Source: Propionibacteriaceae bacterium (lineage in GTDB: Bacteria > Actinomycetota > Actinomycetes > Propionibacteriales > Propionibacteriaceae). Taken from it: DNA of 37,266 nt. Positions 10,026-18,055 of this stretch are shown here, piece after piece. The first letter of the stretch is position 1. Each line of letters begins with the position of its first letter. The notes beneath the pieces are model-generated. The model made no database searches, was not told the DNA's origin, and saw only the letters and a program-made list of their open reading frames with translations. The position numbers were made by a program, and so were the translations under genes. Location of the stretch: contig WRFI01000003.1 of assembly GCA_009778875.1 (NCBI GenBank), positions 1 through 37,266 of the forward strand, in the 5' to 3' direction.

Positions 10026-11347
10026 CGGTCGACACCTCCCATCACGGTATCCAGGCTGCCCAGAGCCACCACGGCGTCCGACAACATGCCACCCTCGCAG
10101 ACCATCGGAACGGCCTGCAAGGCGTTGAACCCTGGGTCACGCATGTGTACGCGGTAGGGGCGCGCCCCGCCGTCGGAGACGACGTGACAGCCCAACTCGC
10201 CGGACGGCGATTCGATCGTCTGGTACACCTGGCCCGGCGGCACCGTGAAACCCTGGGTGTTGCGCTTGAAGTGGTGGATCAGGCCTTCCATCGAGTCGCC
10301 CATGATGTGCTTGACGTGGGCCAGCGAGTTGCCCTGGCCGTCCGCCGCTACCGAAAGATCCGAGGTGGCCGCCAGCCGGGCGTCCTCGATCCGGTACGGC
10401 TGGCCGGCCGTGGCTTCCAGCTTGACGGCGCACTGCTCGATGATCTTGACGGACTCTTCCATCTCGTTGAGACGGATGACCCAGCGCCCGTACGAATCGC
10501 AGGTGTCGGCGGTGCACACGTCGAAATCGTAAGTCTCGTAGTCGCAGTAAGGTTGAGTCTTGCGCAGGTCCCACGGATAGCCGGTGGCGCGCAGCACCGG
10601 GCCGGACATGCCGAGGCTCATGCACTGGGTCAGGTCCATGTAGCCGACCCCTTGCAGGCGGGCCTTGAAGATGGGGTTTTCCAGGGTGAACTGGCCGACC
10701 TCCGGCAGGTTCTTGCGCAGTTGCTTCACCAGTTCGCGGATCAGGTCGACGCCGTTGACGGGCAGGTCGACGGCCACACCGCCGGGGCGGATGTAGGCGT
10801 TGTTCATGCGCAACCCGGTGACCGCCTCGGTGAATTCCAGCACCCGCTCGCGCTCGCGAAGGCAGACCTCTTGGACGGATGTCGCGCCCAGTTCCAAGCC
10901 GCAGGCGCCGACGGCCGTCAGGTGCGAGGCGATACGGTTGACCTCCATCATCAACACGCGCAGGGCGTTGGCCCGCGCCGGCATTTCCGCCGTGATGCCC
11001 AGCAGCTTGTCGACGGCCAGGGAATAGACGGCCTCGTTGTGCATGCCCGCCACGTAGCTGGTACGTGTCAGCAGGACGCACGCCTGGGTCCAACTGCGGA
11101 ACTCGGTGGTCTTTTCGATGCCGCTGTGCAAGAAGCCGATCGCGGGGCGGGCGCCGATGACGGTCTCGCCGTCCAGTTCGAGCACCAAACGCAGCACGCC
11201 ATGGGTGGACGGGTGCTGCGGGCCCATGTTGACGACAATGGTGTCGTCGGCCCGCTGCCGGGCGGCGGTGACGATGTCTTCCCAGTCGGCACCCCCGGCG
11301 ACGAACTCGTCCGGGTTGCCCAAGTTCTCCATGTGCATGTCGGTCAT
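10022..11347 (-). CDS. nuoD: NADH-quinone oxidoreductase subunit D (49 kDa)
   Basis: Quinone-site subunit related to the large subunit of [NiFe] hydrogenases, 441 residues. NMGPQHPSTHGVLRLVLELDGE near residues 40-60 carries the conserved histidines of the quinone pocket, and IGFLHSGIEKTTEFR and GEMCLR-like blocks follow; the C-terminus SLDTVMGGVDR is the classic NuoD ending. The open frame runs further upstream, but the ATG at 11347 overlaps the nuoC stop (CGATGA) and has an AGGAG box 8-9 bp before it, so it was chosen. The stop overlaps the nuoE start. Confidence 0.97.
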   Translation of the reverse strand: MTDMHMENLGNPDEFVAGGADWEDIVTAARQRADDTIVVNMGPQHPSTHGVLRLVLELDGETVIGARPAIGFLHSGIEKTTEFRSWTQACVLLTRTSYVAGMHNEAVYSLAVDKLLGITAEMPARANALRVLMMEVNRIASHLTAVGACGLELGATSVQEVCLRERERVLEFTEAVTGLRMNNAYIRPGGVAVDLPVNGVDLIRELVKQLRKNLPEVGQFTLENPIFKARLQGVGYMDLTQCMSLGMSGPVLRATGYPWDLRKTQPYCDYETYDFDVCTADTCDSYGRWVIRLNEMEESVKIIEQCAVKLEATAGQPYRIEDARLAATSDLSVAADGQGNSLAHVKHIMGDSMEGLIHHFKRNTQGFTVPPGQVYQTIESPSGELGCHVVSDGGARPYRVHMRDPGFNALQAVPMVCEGGMLSDAVVALGSLDTVMGGVDR

Positions 11348-12039
11348 CGGGCGTAGCTCCTGCGATTGTCGGCCGACGGGGTGCTGGCACCCTTGAACTG
11401 CACATTGATGCCACCCAGTGGGTAGTCCTTTCGCTGCGGCCAGCCCACCCAATCGTCTGGCATGAGAATCCGGCTGAGGCCGGGGTGACCGTCAAAGATG
11501 ATGCCGAACATGTCGTAGGTTTCGCGCTCGTGCCAGTTGGCCATCGGCCAGGTGGGGGTGACGGACGGCACGTGCGGATTCGTCTCGGGCACTGCCACCT
11601 CCAGGCGCAGGCGCCGGTTGTGGGTGATGCTCAGCAGGTGGTACACGACGTGCAGTTCGCTGCCGGCCTGGGCCGGGTAGTGGACGCCCGACACCGACCC
11701 GCACACCTCGAACCGCAGGTAGGGGTCGTCCCGCAACACCCGCGCCAGGTCGGGCAGCAGGTCGGGGCGCACCCGCAGCGTCAACTCGCCGCGATCGACG
11801 AAGCGGGCCAAGATGACATCGGGCACTTTCGCACTGATGGCCTGGTCGACGACGGCGAACCAGCCCTCCAGCGGTGGCGTCACCAGTCCGGGCATGTCAT
11901 AGCGGCGGGCCAGGCCACCGAAGCCCGAGACATCGGGGCTGGTGTTGCCCCAGGTGCCCTCTTGGCTATCGATGAGGGTGGGAACGTCGGGTAGGGGGAC
12001 GACCGGCAGGGCGCCGGCGGCATCTGGCGTCTCAGACAT
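11344..12039 (-). CDS. nuoC: NADH-quinone oxidoreductase subunit C (30 kDa)
   Basis: Peripheral-arm subunit, 231 residues, that packs against NuoD. The Complex1_30kDa signature is clear in [20 protein letters not shown], followed by [20 protein letters not shown] near the C-terminus. About 70 N-terminal residues precede the conserved domain and are Pro/Asp-rich. The ATG at 12039 lies within the 3' end of nuoB (8 bp overlap) and the stop overlaps the nuoD start. nuoC and nuoD are separate genes here, unlike the fused nuoCD of E. coli. Confidence 0.96.
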   Translation of the reverse strand: MSETPDAAGALPVVPLPDVPTLIDSQEGTWGNTSPDVSGFGGLARRYDMPGLVTPPLEGWFAVVDQAISAKVPDVILARFVDRGELTLRVRPDLLPDLARVLRDDPYLRFEVCGSVSGVHYPAQAGSELHVVYHLLSITHNRRLRLEVAVPETNPHVPSVTPTWPMANWHERETYDMFGIIFDGHPGLSRILMPDDWVGWPQRKDYPLGGINVQFKGASTPSADNRRSYAR

Positions 12040-12616
12040 GCGTCACCGCCCTGGCGTCGTCGCCCGTCACCGGGTTCAGTTCGATCAACGGGGTGGCGGC
12101 GAGCTTGGCCGCTTCGACGGCCACACGGTTGGCCACGTCGTCCGCCCCGATGGGGGCGTGGAAAACCTCGTTTTCCTTCAGCTTGAAGACGGCGTCCATC
12201 AACTGATCCGGGCGGGGTGGGCAGCCGGGCAGGTACATGTCGACGGGTACGACGTGATCAACCCCCTGCACGACGGCGTAGTTGTTGAAGATGCCGCCCG
12301 AGGACGAGCAGGCGCCCATCGCGATGACCCACTTGGGGCTTGGCATCTGGTCGTAGAGGCGGCGAACCAGCGGCGCCATTTTCTGGCTGACCCGGCCGGC
12401 CACGATCATCAGGTCGGCCTGGCGGGGTGAGGCGCGGAACACCTCCTGGCCCCAGCGGCCGGCGTCGGCGCGTGGCCCGCCGTAGCTGATCATTTCGATG
12501 GCGCAGCAGGCCAAACCCATTGTCAGCGGCCAGAACGAGGTACGGCGCGTCCACCCAGCCACCTGCTCCAACGTCGTCAAAATGATGCCGGACGGCAAGC
12601 GTTCTTCCAAGCCCAT
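12032..12616 (-). CDS. nuoB: NADH-quinone oxidoreductase subunit B (cluster N2)
   Basis: Holds the terminal [4Fe-4S] cluster N2, which reduces the quinone. The protein has 194 residues. Ligands are the adjacent pair C37-C38 in [10 protein letters not shown]103 in GACSSSGG and C132 in PGCPPRP. The open frame extends well upstream of the true start; the ATG at 12616 was chosen because it overlaps the nuoA stop by one base (TGATG) and gives the family N-terminus [11 protein letters not shown]. The 3' end overlaps nuoC by 8 bp. Confidence 0.97.
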   Translation of the reverse strand: MGLEERLPSGIILTTLEQVAGWTRRTSFWPLTMGLACCAIEMISYGGPRADAGRWGQEVFRASPRQADLMIVAGRVSQKMAPLVRRLYDQMPSPKWVIAMGACSSSGGIFNNYAVVQGVDHVVPVDMYLPGCPPRPDQLMDAVFKLKENEVFHAPIGADDVANRVAVEAAKLAATPLIELNPVTGDDARAVTHV

Positions 12617-12975
12617 CAGTCCCACTCCAACCCGCCGCGGCGCAGCACATAGAAATAGGCGACGAAGACCGTCGCTATGAAAGTCACCATGGCGCCGACG
12701 GCGAAGAGTCCCAGACGGTCGAAGCTGACGGCCCAGGGGTAAAGGAAGACGATCTCGATGTCGAAGATGATGAACAGCATGGCTGTGATGTAGTACTTGA
12801 CCGAGAACCGGCCACCGCCGACGGGCGCCGGCGTCGGATCGACGCCGCATTCGTAAGAGTCTTCCTTGGTCAGGTTGCGGCGACGCGGCCCAAGTTTGAC
12901 GCTAAGCCCGACGGCCGCGACAACAAACACAGTCGCCAAGACGACCATACCCACGATTGGGATATAAGGACTCAC
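12616..12975 (-). CDS. nuoA: NADH-quinone oxidoreductase subunit A
   Basis: First gene of the nuo operon, 119 residues, the standard NuoA length. Three helices flank the conserved loop with DSYECGVDP (about residues 39-47) and [19 protein letters not shown], where the acidic residues of the quinone-channel region lie. The start is a GTG at 12975 preceded by AAGGAG with 8 bp spacing. The promoter candidate lies about 50 bp upstream and a dispersed repeat further up. Confidence 0.96.
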   Translation of the reverse strand: MSPYIPIVGMVVLATVFVVAAVGLSVKLGPRRRNLTKEDSYECGVDPTPAPVGGGRFSVKYYITAMLFIIFDIEIVFLYPWAVSFDRLGLFAVGAMVTFIATVFVAYFYVLRRGGLEWD

Positions 12976-13026
12976 GAACGAATCTCCTTAATCGACTGGG
13001 GGGCGCGGCCTGGTGTGACGCAAGTG

Positions 13027-13032
13027 ATTCTA
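13027..13032 (-). promoter_or_regulatory. Candidate -10 box for the nuo operon
   Basis: On the minus strand the hexamer TAGAAT matches the vegetative -10 consensus in five of six positions. It lies 51 bp before the nuoA GTG. No convincing -35 is seen 16-18 bp upstream, where the sequence is C/G-rich (GGGGGCTCTTGGGG). A promoter between menJ and nuoA would let nuo be expressed independently of the upstream gene. Assigned by pattern only. Confidence 0.4.
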
Positions 13033-13099
13033 CCCCAAGAGCCCCCGGGGGTTATCGGCCCACGGCCAGAGAGCGAAAAAGACGCCCCCGGTCTCAAGC

Positions 13100-13169
13100 G
13101 TGTGCAGGAACGCAACAAACCACCCCGTCAGTCGCTTCGCGACTGCCACCCCTCCAAAGGAGGGGAATT
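13100..13169 (+). repeat. Dispersed two-hairpin repeat, copy R1
   Basis: The core begins ACCACCCCGTC at 13119. It has hairpin 1, AGTCGC-TTC-GCGACT (13130-13144), and hairpin 2, CCCCTCC-AAA-GGAGGGG (13149-13165), and ends GAATTG. An extra upstream segment, TGTGCAGGAACGCAAC (13101-13116), is shared with copy R4b at 28.4 kb, giving a full unit of about 70 bp. It occupies the gap between menJ (stop 13181) and the nuo promoter. The element is intergenic and non-coding. Confidence 0.85.
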
Positions 13170-13180
13170 GAGCGGAGTCA

Positions 13181-14437
13181 CTACGGGAAGACCACCTTCA
13201 GCAGGAAACGCAGGATTCGGTCGTCCACCGGGCCCCCCTTCGGGGCCACCAGGCCGGCCATCATCTTGTTGACCACCCGCATCACCGACTTGTTGGGCAA
13301 GCCATACTTCAGGCAGGCGGCCAGGATGGTTGGGTTGCCCATCAGCTTGGTGAACGCCGCGCCGCCGCGATAGTAGCGTCCCACCTGCGCCTTGACGCGC
13401 CAGTGGTAACCCTGCAAGGCCTGCTCACCGGCCGGGGTGCCGAACCCGGCGGCCTTGGCGGCAGCCGCCGCCTGGCCCGCCCAAGTGCCCGACTCCAAAC
13501 CCCACGACACGCCTTCGCCGTCATACGGGCTGACGAGGCCCGCCGCATCGCCCGCCAGAAGCGTGCCGTTGCGGTAGACGACCTGGCGATTCAGCCCCAT
13601 CGGCAACGCGGCGCTCTGAACCTCCGGTTTGTTGGTCGGTGTGCCATCGGCGTCCACCCAGGTCATGCCCCACTGCGCGGGCAGCGTCTTGACCCAATCC
13701 TGCAGCATCGCCTTGTGGTCCGTCCGTCCGAAACTGGCGCCCGTGGAAAGCTGCCCGATGCCGACGTTGTACAACCCCTCACCCATCGGGAACACCCAGC
13801 CGTAGCCGACCAGACGGGTGGCGCTTCGCGAATCCGGCTCGGGCATCGCCATCCACGAGTGCAGGTACTTTTCGTCCGGCAGGATGCCACACGCCCGCAT
13901 GTAGCCGCGCGCCGCCACGCCCATCGGGGTGTGCGTCAGGCGGGGCATGCCGGCCGGGACGCCGAGACGCGCCGCCGCCCCCGTCGCGTCGATGACAACC
14001 GGCGCCAGCCAGATCTCGCCACCGCCGCTGACGCCAATCACCCGATCACCGTCAGTGATCGGACCATGGATGGCCACACCGAGGCGAACCTTCGCACCGG
14101 CCGCCTCGGCCGCCTGCAGCATGAAGTAGTCGAACTCGCTGCGGCGCACCGTGCACGACAGTGTCGGCAATCCGGACGAGGCCGGCCACTCGAACACAAA
14201 CGGGCCGTTGTGGTCACCGTAAACGGCGATGCCCTGCGACCTGTGCCAGTGATCTGGTATCTCCAGGCCCAAGGCCGCCAGCGCCCCCACAGCCCGGGGC
14301 GTCAACGCATCGCCGCAGGTTTTTTCGCGGGGCATCTGCGCCGCCTTGTCGATGAGAAGTACATCAAGGCCGGCGCGGGCCGCCGTCATTGCCGCCGCGC
14401 AGCCAGACGGACCCGCGCCCACCACTATCACATCCAT
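13181..14437 (-). CDS. Geranylgeranyl reductase family FAD protein, likely menaquinone reductase (MenJ-like)
   Basis: FAD-dependent enzyme of 418 residues. The N-terminal dinucleotide fold has VVGAGPSGCAAA (G7-x-G9-xx-G12). REKTCGDAL at 37-45 is the family's second signature, and LLAGDAAGLVSPYDGEGV at about 294-310 is the FAD-binding GD motif with the family-specific continuation. Members reduce isoprenoid chains; in mycobacteria MenJ (Rv0561c) saturates one isoprene unit of menaquinone. The position upstream of nuo fits a role in making the quinone that complex I reduces. The ATG at 14437 is 18 bp after the sigma-factor stop; no clear ribosome-binding site is visible, so it may be translated by coupling. 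The family is secure; the exact substrate is inferred. Confidence 0.88.
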   Translation of the reverse strand: MDVIVVGAGPSGCAAAMTAARAGLDVLLIDKAAQMPREKTCGDALTPRAVGALAALGLEIPDHWHRSQGIAVYGDHNGPFVFEWPASSGLPTLSCTVRRSEFDYFMLQAAEAAGAKVRLGVAIHGPITDGDRVIGVSGGGEIWLAPVVIDATGAAARLGVPAGMPRLTHTPMGVAARGYMRACGILPDEKYLHSWMAMPEPDSRSATRLVGYGWVFPMGEGLYNVGIGQLSTGASFGRTDHKAMLQDWVKTLPAQWGMTWVDADGTPTNKPEVQSAALPMGLNRQVVYRNGTLLAGDAAGLVSPYDGEGVSWGLESGTWAGQAAAAAKAAGFGTPAGEQALQGYHWRVKAQVGRYYRGGAAFTKLMGNPTILAACLKYGLPNKSVMRVVNKMMAGLVAPKGGPVDDRILRFLLKVVFP

Positions 14438-14455
14438 AGCCAGGAGTTTAGTGGG

Positions 14456-15787
14456 TCACGGGCAATGAGTGAACGGTCCGCTGGGCCACGGGCCGTACCA
14501 CTGGTCTGAGCCAGTGCACTGCGACCCGTCAGTGATCCACGGCACGCTCGGGGCGACGGTGGCCGTCGTGGGGGGCGGCGTCGCGGTGGACGGCGCAGGT
14601 GGTTGCGTGACGGGCTGGTCGACCGGCGGTTGCGTGGTCGTGGTTGGCGGACGCGTCGTGGTCGATGTCGTCGGCGGCGTCGTGGACGGTGTCTCCGTCG
14701 TCGGAGTTTCGGTGATGGACGGCTCGGGCGTCGTGGTGGTTGTGGATGGCGCAGGCATCGTCTGCGAAGCGACGGGCGGTGGCACCGGGGCGTTTGGCTT
14801 GACCAGGCTGCTTATGCCCAAAGCCGCCGCGCCGACAACGGCCACAATAGCAACACCGATCCCCACCATGGCAGCACCGGAGAGGCCACCCCCGCTGGCC
14901 GCCCCAGCGGACGCCCCGCCCGCTGACCCGCCGGATGCGCCGCCTGCCGAACCCGCTGTGCCTGACCCTGAACCGGTGCCAGCGCCGGAAGCCGCCGCAG
15001 CACCCCCGGCTGCGGCGGCACCGGCCGCCAACATAATGCTGGCAGGCATCGATGGCGGATTGACTATCACAGAGGCTGAGGCCCAATTCGCTCCCGCCAC
15101 TGCGGCTTGAGCCACCGTCAGCCCGGCCACCCCGCCGAGCAGGTGGCGGCCCAAGGCGGTTGTCACCTTGGGCTTGGACGCTGCCTGGGACACCCCAGAC
15201 GGCGGCCTTGCCTGTCCCTCGTCTTCACTCACGTCGTCTCCCGAATTGTTGATTTCCCCCATGTAAAGCTTGCGGAACGATTCCTTCGACCGCATGATGA
15301 GCACCGAAGCGTGTCGGGCGTCGATGCCCAGCGCCTCGCCGATTTCCGCTGGCTTGTACCCCTCGACGGCGCTGAGCCACAGCACCGTCCTGTAGCGCTG
15401 GTTGAGCGCATAAAAGCACCGTGCCACCAAGTCATCCTCGGTGTTAGGTTCGTCCAACTGCGGCGCTGCCACTTCATCGGCGGCATCCAGCGGCTGGTCG
15501 GAATGCAAAACCCTGTCCCAAGCCACCGTGCGGATGGTGGCATAAAGATAGGCCCGGAAATTGGTGGACGGGCCCCGCCCGTCATTGAGCGATCGCCAGA
15601 TTCTGGCGTACGCATCGGTGACAACTTCGTCAGCGTCGAAACCGCGTCCTCCGACCCGCGTTTTGGCATAGTTGAACGCCGACGCGTAATACCGCGTCCA
15701 TAGCGTTTCGAATGCTCCATCGACACCATCCCTGACCCTCTCAACCAGGGTAGCGTCGTCTAGCAATGCCAATTCGTCCATGGCCAC
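14456..15787 (-). CDS. ECF-type sigma factor fused to a transmembrane helix and Thr/Pro-rich tail
   Basis: 443 residues. A sigma-70 region 2 spans about 10-95, with YAKTRVGGRGFDADEVVTDAYARIW typifying 2.2. Region 4 spans about 118-177, with the helix-turn-helix YKPAEIGEALGIDARHASVLIMRSKESFRK. The protein then continues: a weakly hydrophobic stretch (about 210-235), a Gly/Ala/Ser-only linker (about 255-303), a transmembrane helix (about 304-325, GAAMVGIGVAIVAVVGAAAL), a Thr/Pro-rich segment (about 330-415) and a terminal module with two cysteines (C424 and C442) and three tryptophans. The expected topology is sigma domains inside and tail outside. The GTG at 15787 or the in-frame ATG at 15781 could start it; neither has an ideal Shine-Dalgarno sequence. 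No separate anti-sigma gene adjoins. Actinobacterial ECF groups with C-terminal membrane extensions are known; I cannot assign this one. Confidence 0.85.
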   Translation of the reverse strand: MAMDELALLDDATLVERVRDGVDGAFETLWTRYYASAFNYAKTRVGGRGFDADEVVTDAYARIWRSLNDGRGPSTNFRAYLYATIRTVAWDRVLHSDQPLDAADEVAAPQLDEPNTEDDLVARCFYALNQRYRTVLWLSAVEGYKPAEIGEALGIDARHASVLIMRSKESFRKLYMGEINNSGDDVSEDEGQARPPSGVSQAASKPKVTTALGRHLLGGVAGLTVAQAAVAGANWASASVIVNPPSMPASIMLAAGAAAAGGAAAASGAGTGSGSGTAGSAGGASGGSAGGASAGAASGGGLSGAAMVGIGVAIVAVVGAAALGISSLVKPNAPVPPPVASQTMPAPSTTTTTPEPSITETPTTETPSTTPPTTSTTTRPPTTTTQPPVDQPVTQPPAPSTATPPPTTATVAPSVPWITDGSQCTGSDQWYGPWPSGPFTHCP

Positions 15788-15825
15788 CTGTCTGTTACCA
15801 CGAAGGCATTTCCATTACGCAGACG

Positions 15826-15854
15826 AGCTTACCCCGTATCGTCCAGATTGTCCT
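15826..15854 (-). promoter_or_regulatory. Candidate vegetative promoter of the sigma-factor gene
   Basis: On the minus strand AGGACA (-35, 15849-15854, four of six matches) is followed by a 17 bp spacer and TAAGCT (-10, 15826-15831). The -10 lies 38 bp before the GTG start, giving a short leader. No GGAAC-type ECF promoter is evident here, so autoregulation is not supported. Confidence 0.4.
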
Positions 15855-15942
15855 GCATTTCCTAAATTGCTCGTGTTCGCCTGAGTAGGTGACGCATTCC
15901 TGCCTCACCCGGCTCTCTCCCCGGGCGACTATGCACTATCCC

Positions 15943-15987
15943 CTACCACAACGCCTGCCTAGCCCTTAGCGGCCCACGGTGTGGTAG
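15943..15987. repeat. Inverted repeat in the alaA-sigma intergenic region
   Basis: CTACCACA (15943-15950) and TGTGGTAG (15980-15987) are perfect 8-bp inverted arms 29 bp apart. They lie in the 274 bp gap between alaA and the sigma gene, upstream of its candidate promoter. The same gap holds the GC-rich arms CCCGG/CCGGG and, close to the alaA stop, the weak hairpin arms GGGTG/CACCC (about 16015-16030) that might help end alaA transcription; no T-tract follows. It could be an operator or chance. Confidence 0.35.
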
Positions 15988-16061
15988 CACACACTTACAA
16001 AGACGGTCGGGGGGTGCGTTTCATAACACCCGGGGCAAAACTACCAAAGTGAAACTTCGCT

Positions 16062-17267
16062 CTATCGCTGCGTGGCCAGGAACCTGGCCAGCCGGGCGAT
16101 GGCGTCCCGCAGCACCTCTTCCTCTGGCAGCGCCACGAGACGGAAGTGGTCCGGGTTAGGCCAGTTGAAGCCCCGTCCGTGACTGACGAGTATCTTCTCG
16201 GCACGCAGCAGGTCGAGCGCCCACGCCTCGTCGTCGTCAACCGAGTAGACGTCAGGGTCAAGGCGCGGGAACAGGTACAGGGCGCCGCTGGCCGGCACGC
16301 AGGTGACGCCCGGTATCTGGACGAGCAGTTCATGGGCCACTTTTAGTTGGTCGTAGAAACGTCCGCCCGGCACGCAGAACGCGTCGACGGATTGATGCCC
16401 GCCGAGGGCCGTCTGAATGGCGTGCTGGGCCGGCACGTTGGCGCACATGCGCATGTTGGCAAGCAAGTTCAGCCCGTCAAACAACCCGGACGCGGCGGCC
16501 AGGGGCCCCGTCGCAACCACCCAGCCGGCCCGGTAGCCGCACGCCCGGTAAGCCTTCGACAGGCCCGAAAATGTCAGGCACAGCACATCAGAACCAGTCA
16601 GGGTGGCGGTGAAGGTGTGCTCGCCGGCGAAGATGATCTTCTCGTAGATTTCGTCCGACAAGACGATCAGATTGTGGGCCCTGGCCAAGTCGACGACGGC
16701 CTGCACCGTCTGGCGGGCATAGACCGCGCCCGTCGGGTTGTTCGGGTTGATCAGCACGATGGCGCGTGTCTTTGGCGTGATCTTGGCGGCGATGTCGGCG
16801 ACGTCGGGGTTCCAGTCGTTCGCCTCGTCGCACAGGTAATGGACCACGTCCGCCCCGCACAGCGTCGCCTGGGCCGTCCACAACGGGTAGTCGGGCGCGG
16901 GGATGAGGATTTCGTCCCCCGGGTTGATCATGGCGCTCAACACCATGGCGATCAACTCTGACACTCCGTTGCCCAGCCACACCTGGTCGACGTCGATGTT
17001 CAGGCCGTGCTCTTGGTAGTAGTTGGCCACGGCGGTGCGGGCACTGTAAACGCCTCGAGCGTCCGAATAGCCCTCTGACTCGGGCAGATGCGCGACGACG
17101 GCGCGCACGATGGTTTCCGGCGCCGTGAAGCCGAAGGGGGCCAGGTTGCCGATGTTGAGCTTCAGGATGCGTTCGCCCAAGGCCTCCATGCGCTGGGCCT
17201 CGACCATATTGGCGCCCCGCACGTCATAACGCACGCCCCGTAACCGCTCCGCCTGGTCGAATTTCAT
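16062..17267 (-). CDS. alaA: Alanine-forming aminotransferase (AlaA-like, class I/II PLP enzyme)
   Basis: Cytoplasmic PLP enzyme of 401 residues, expected to interconvert pyruvate/glutamate and alanine/2-oxoglutarate. The family pattern is complete: NPNNPTG (174-180), SDEIYEK (204-210) with D205 and Y208 contacting the cofactor, the Schiff-base lysine K238 in FSGLSKAYRACGYRAGW, and R246. The N-terminal GVRYDVRGANMVEAQRMEALGERILKLNIGN matches the AlaA/YfbQ group (about 405 aa). In E. coli alaA also lies near the nuo operon. The ATG at 17267 has only a weak GGGA box 6 bp upstream. It is divergent from the phosphatase gene, with 61 bp between starts. AlaA is the best fit; aspartate aminotransferase activity is the alternative. 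Confidence 0.87.
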   Translation of the reverse strand: MKFDQAERLRGVRYDVRGANMVEAQRMEALGERILKLNIGNLAPFGFTAPETIVRAVVAHLPESEGYSDARGVYSARTAVANYYQEHGLNIDVDQVWLGNGVSELIAMVLSAMINPGDEILIPAPDYPLWTAQATLCGADVVHYLCDEANDWNPDVADIAAKITPKTRAIVLINPNNPTGAVYARQTVQAVVDLARAHNLIVLSDEIYEKIIFAGEHTFTATLTGSDVLCLTFSGLSKAYRACGYRAGWVVATGPLAAASGLFDGLNLLANMRMCANVPAQHAIQTALGGHQSVDAFCVPGGRFYDQLKVAHELLVQIPGVTCVPASGALYLFPRLDPDVYSVDDDEAWALDLLRAEKILVSHGRGFNWPNPDHFRLVALPEEEVLRDAIARLARFLATQR

Positions 17268-17315
17268 GGCTGATCCCGTCTGTTGGTCGAACTTCTAGGT
17301 TAACACTGCCACCAA

Positions 17316-17321
17316 TAGACT
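17316..17321 (+). promoter_or_regulatory. Candidate -10 box, leaderless start of the HAD phosphatase
   Basis: TAGACT ends 7 bp before the ATG at 17329, and there is no Shine-Dalgarno sequence in between (TGGCTTC). That spacing would place the transcript start at the ATG itself, as in the leaderless mRNAs common in actinobacteria. The -35 region (TTCTAG, 17 bp upstream) is poor. Confidence 0.45.
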
Positions 17322-17328
17322 TGGCTTC

Positions 17329-17970
17329 ATGCCCAACCTGCGCTGGCCCGTCGTCCTGTTCGACCTGGACGGGACGTTGGCCAATTCCATCGACCTGGTG
17401 ATCGCGTCCTATCAGGCAGCCTTCGCCTCAATCGGGCGCACCGTCTCGCGCGACGTGGCACTGCACTGGATCGGCGAGACGCTGCGCCAAACCTATGCCC
17501 GCGAAGCGCCTGACCATGGCCCCGGCATGGAGGTCGTCTACCGGGCGTACTACGCCGACCATGTCGACCAGATCTCTGGCTACCCCGGCATGCCGGAGCT
17601 GTTGGCATCACTGACGGACGCTGGCGCGGTCATCGGGGTGGTGACGGCGAAACGCCGCGAGGTGGCGCTGATCACGATGCGGCAGGCCGGTGTCGAAGGG
17701 CTGGTCGAGTTGCTCGGCGCCATGGAGGACACCACCGCCCACAAGCCCGACCCGGAGCCGCTGCTGGCGGCGGCGGCCAAGCTCGGCGTCACTCCAGAAG
17801 CTTGCGTTTACGTGGGCGACGCCGTCCATGACGTGATGGCCGCCAAGGCCGCCGGAATGGCCGTCATCGCCGTCACCTGGGGCGCCGGCCTACCCGACGA
17901 ACTGGCCGCCCTGGCGCCCGACGTCATGGTGGGCGACGCTGCCGAACTGGCGCGTGCCTTGATGAACTGA
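17329..17970 (+). CDS. HAD-superfamily phosphatase, phosphoglycolate phosphatase-like
   Basis: 213-residue hydrolase with all four HAD motifs: DLDGT with D12 (nucleophile) and D14, T106 in VVTAKRR, K139 in HKPDPEPLL, and D164/D168 in YVGDAVHDVMAAKAAG. A helical C1 cap lies between motifs I and II (about 18-85). The length and the HKPDPEP and VGDAxxD wording place it with the Gph/PpaX group, which dephosphorylates phosphoglycolate or pyrophosphate; the substrate cannot be read from sequence. The ATG at 17329 has a -10-like box 7 bp upstream and no ribosome-binding site, suggesting a leaderless message. A hairpin and a dispersed repeat follow the stop. Confidence 0.85.
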   Translation: MPNLRWPVVLFDLDGTLANSIDLVIASYQAAFASIGRTVSRDVALHWIGETLRQTYAREAPDHGPGMEVVYRAYYADHVDQISGYPGMPELLASLTDAGAVIGVVTAKRREVALITMRQAGVEGLVELLGAMEDTTAHKPDPEPLLAAAAKLGVTPEACVYVGDAVHDVMAAKAAGMAVIAVTWGAGLPDELAALAPDVMVGDAAELARALMN

Positions 17971-17973
17971 GCT

Positions 17974-17996
17974 CCATTCCCTCAGAAGAGGAATGG
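17974..17996 (+). terminator. Hairpin after the HAD gene, also resembling half of the dispersed repeat
   Basis: CCATTCCCTC-AGAA-GAGGAATGG forms a 9-bp stem with one bulge, 3 bp after the phosphatase stop. There is no T-tract, so intrinsic termination is uncertain. Its right arm (GAGGAATGG) and loop size resemble hairpin 2 of the dispersed element, and a full copy (R2) follows 10 bp later. Confidence 0.4.
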
Positions 17997-18005
17997 ACCA
18001 CGGAA

Positions 18006-18055
18006 AATTCCCCTCTGCGGAGGGGTGGCAGTCGCGAAGCGACTGACGGGGTGGT
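18006..18055 (-). repeat. Dispersed two-hairpin repeat, copy R2
   Basis: Reads in the minus direction as ACCACCCCGTC, AGTCGC-TTC-GCGACT, a CCCCTC-CGCA-GAGGGG-type hairpin, then AATT. The first stem is identical to copies R1 and R4b. It lies between the convergent ends of the HAD gene and the six-helix membrane protein gene. Confidence 0.85.

Noticed and set aside
12032-12850. Longer nuoB reading frame starting near 12850
   Set aside because: The extension overlaps nuoA in another frame; the ATG at 12616 overlaps the nuoA stop and gives the conserved N-terminus.
14469-15110. 213-codon Val/Gly-rich open frame opposite the sigma-factor tail
   Set aside because: It mirrors the Thr/Pro and Ala/Gly repeats of the sigma gene on the other strand; no start signals or domain.
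17329-17342. Match of the HAD gene start (ATGCCCAACCT) to the hairpin word at 37.1 kb
   Set aside because: Only about 12 bases, inside a coding start, with no inverted partner; likely chance.
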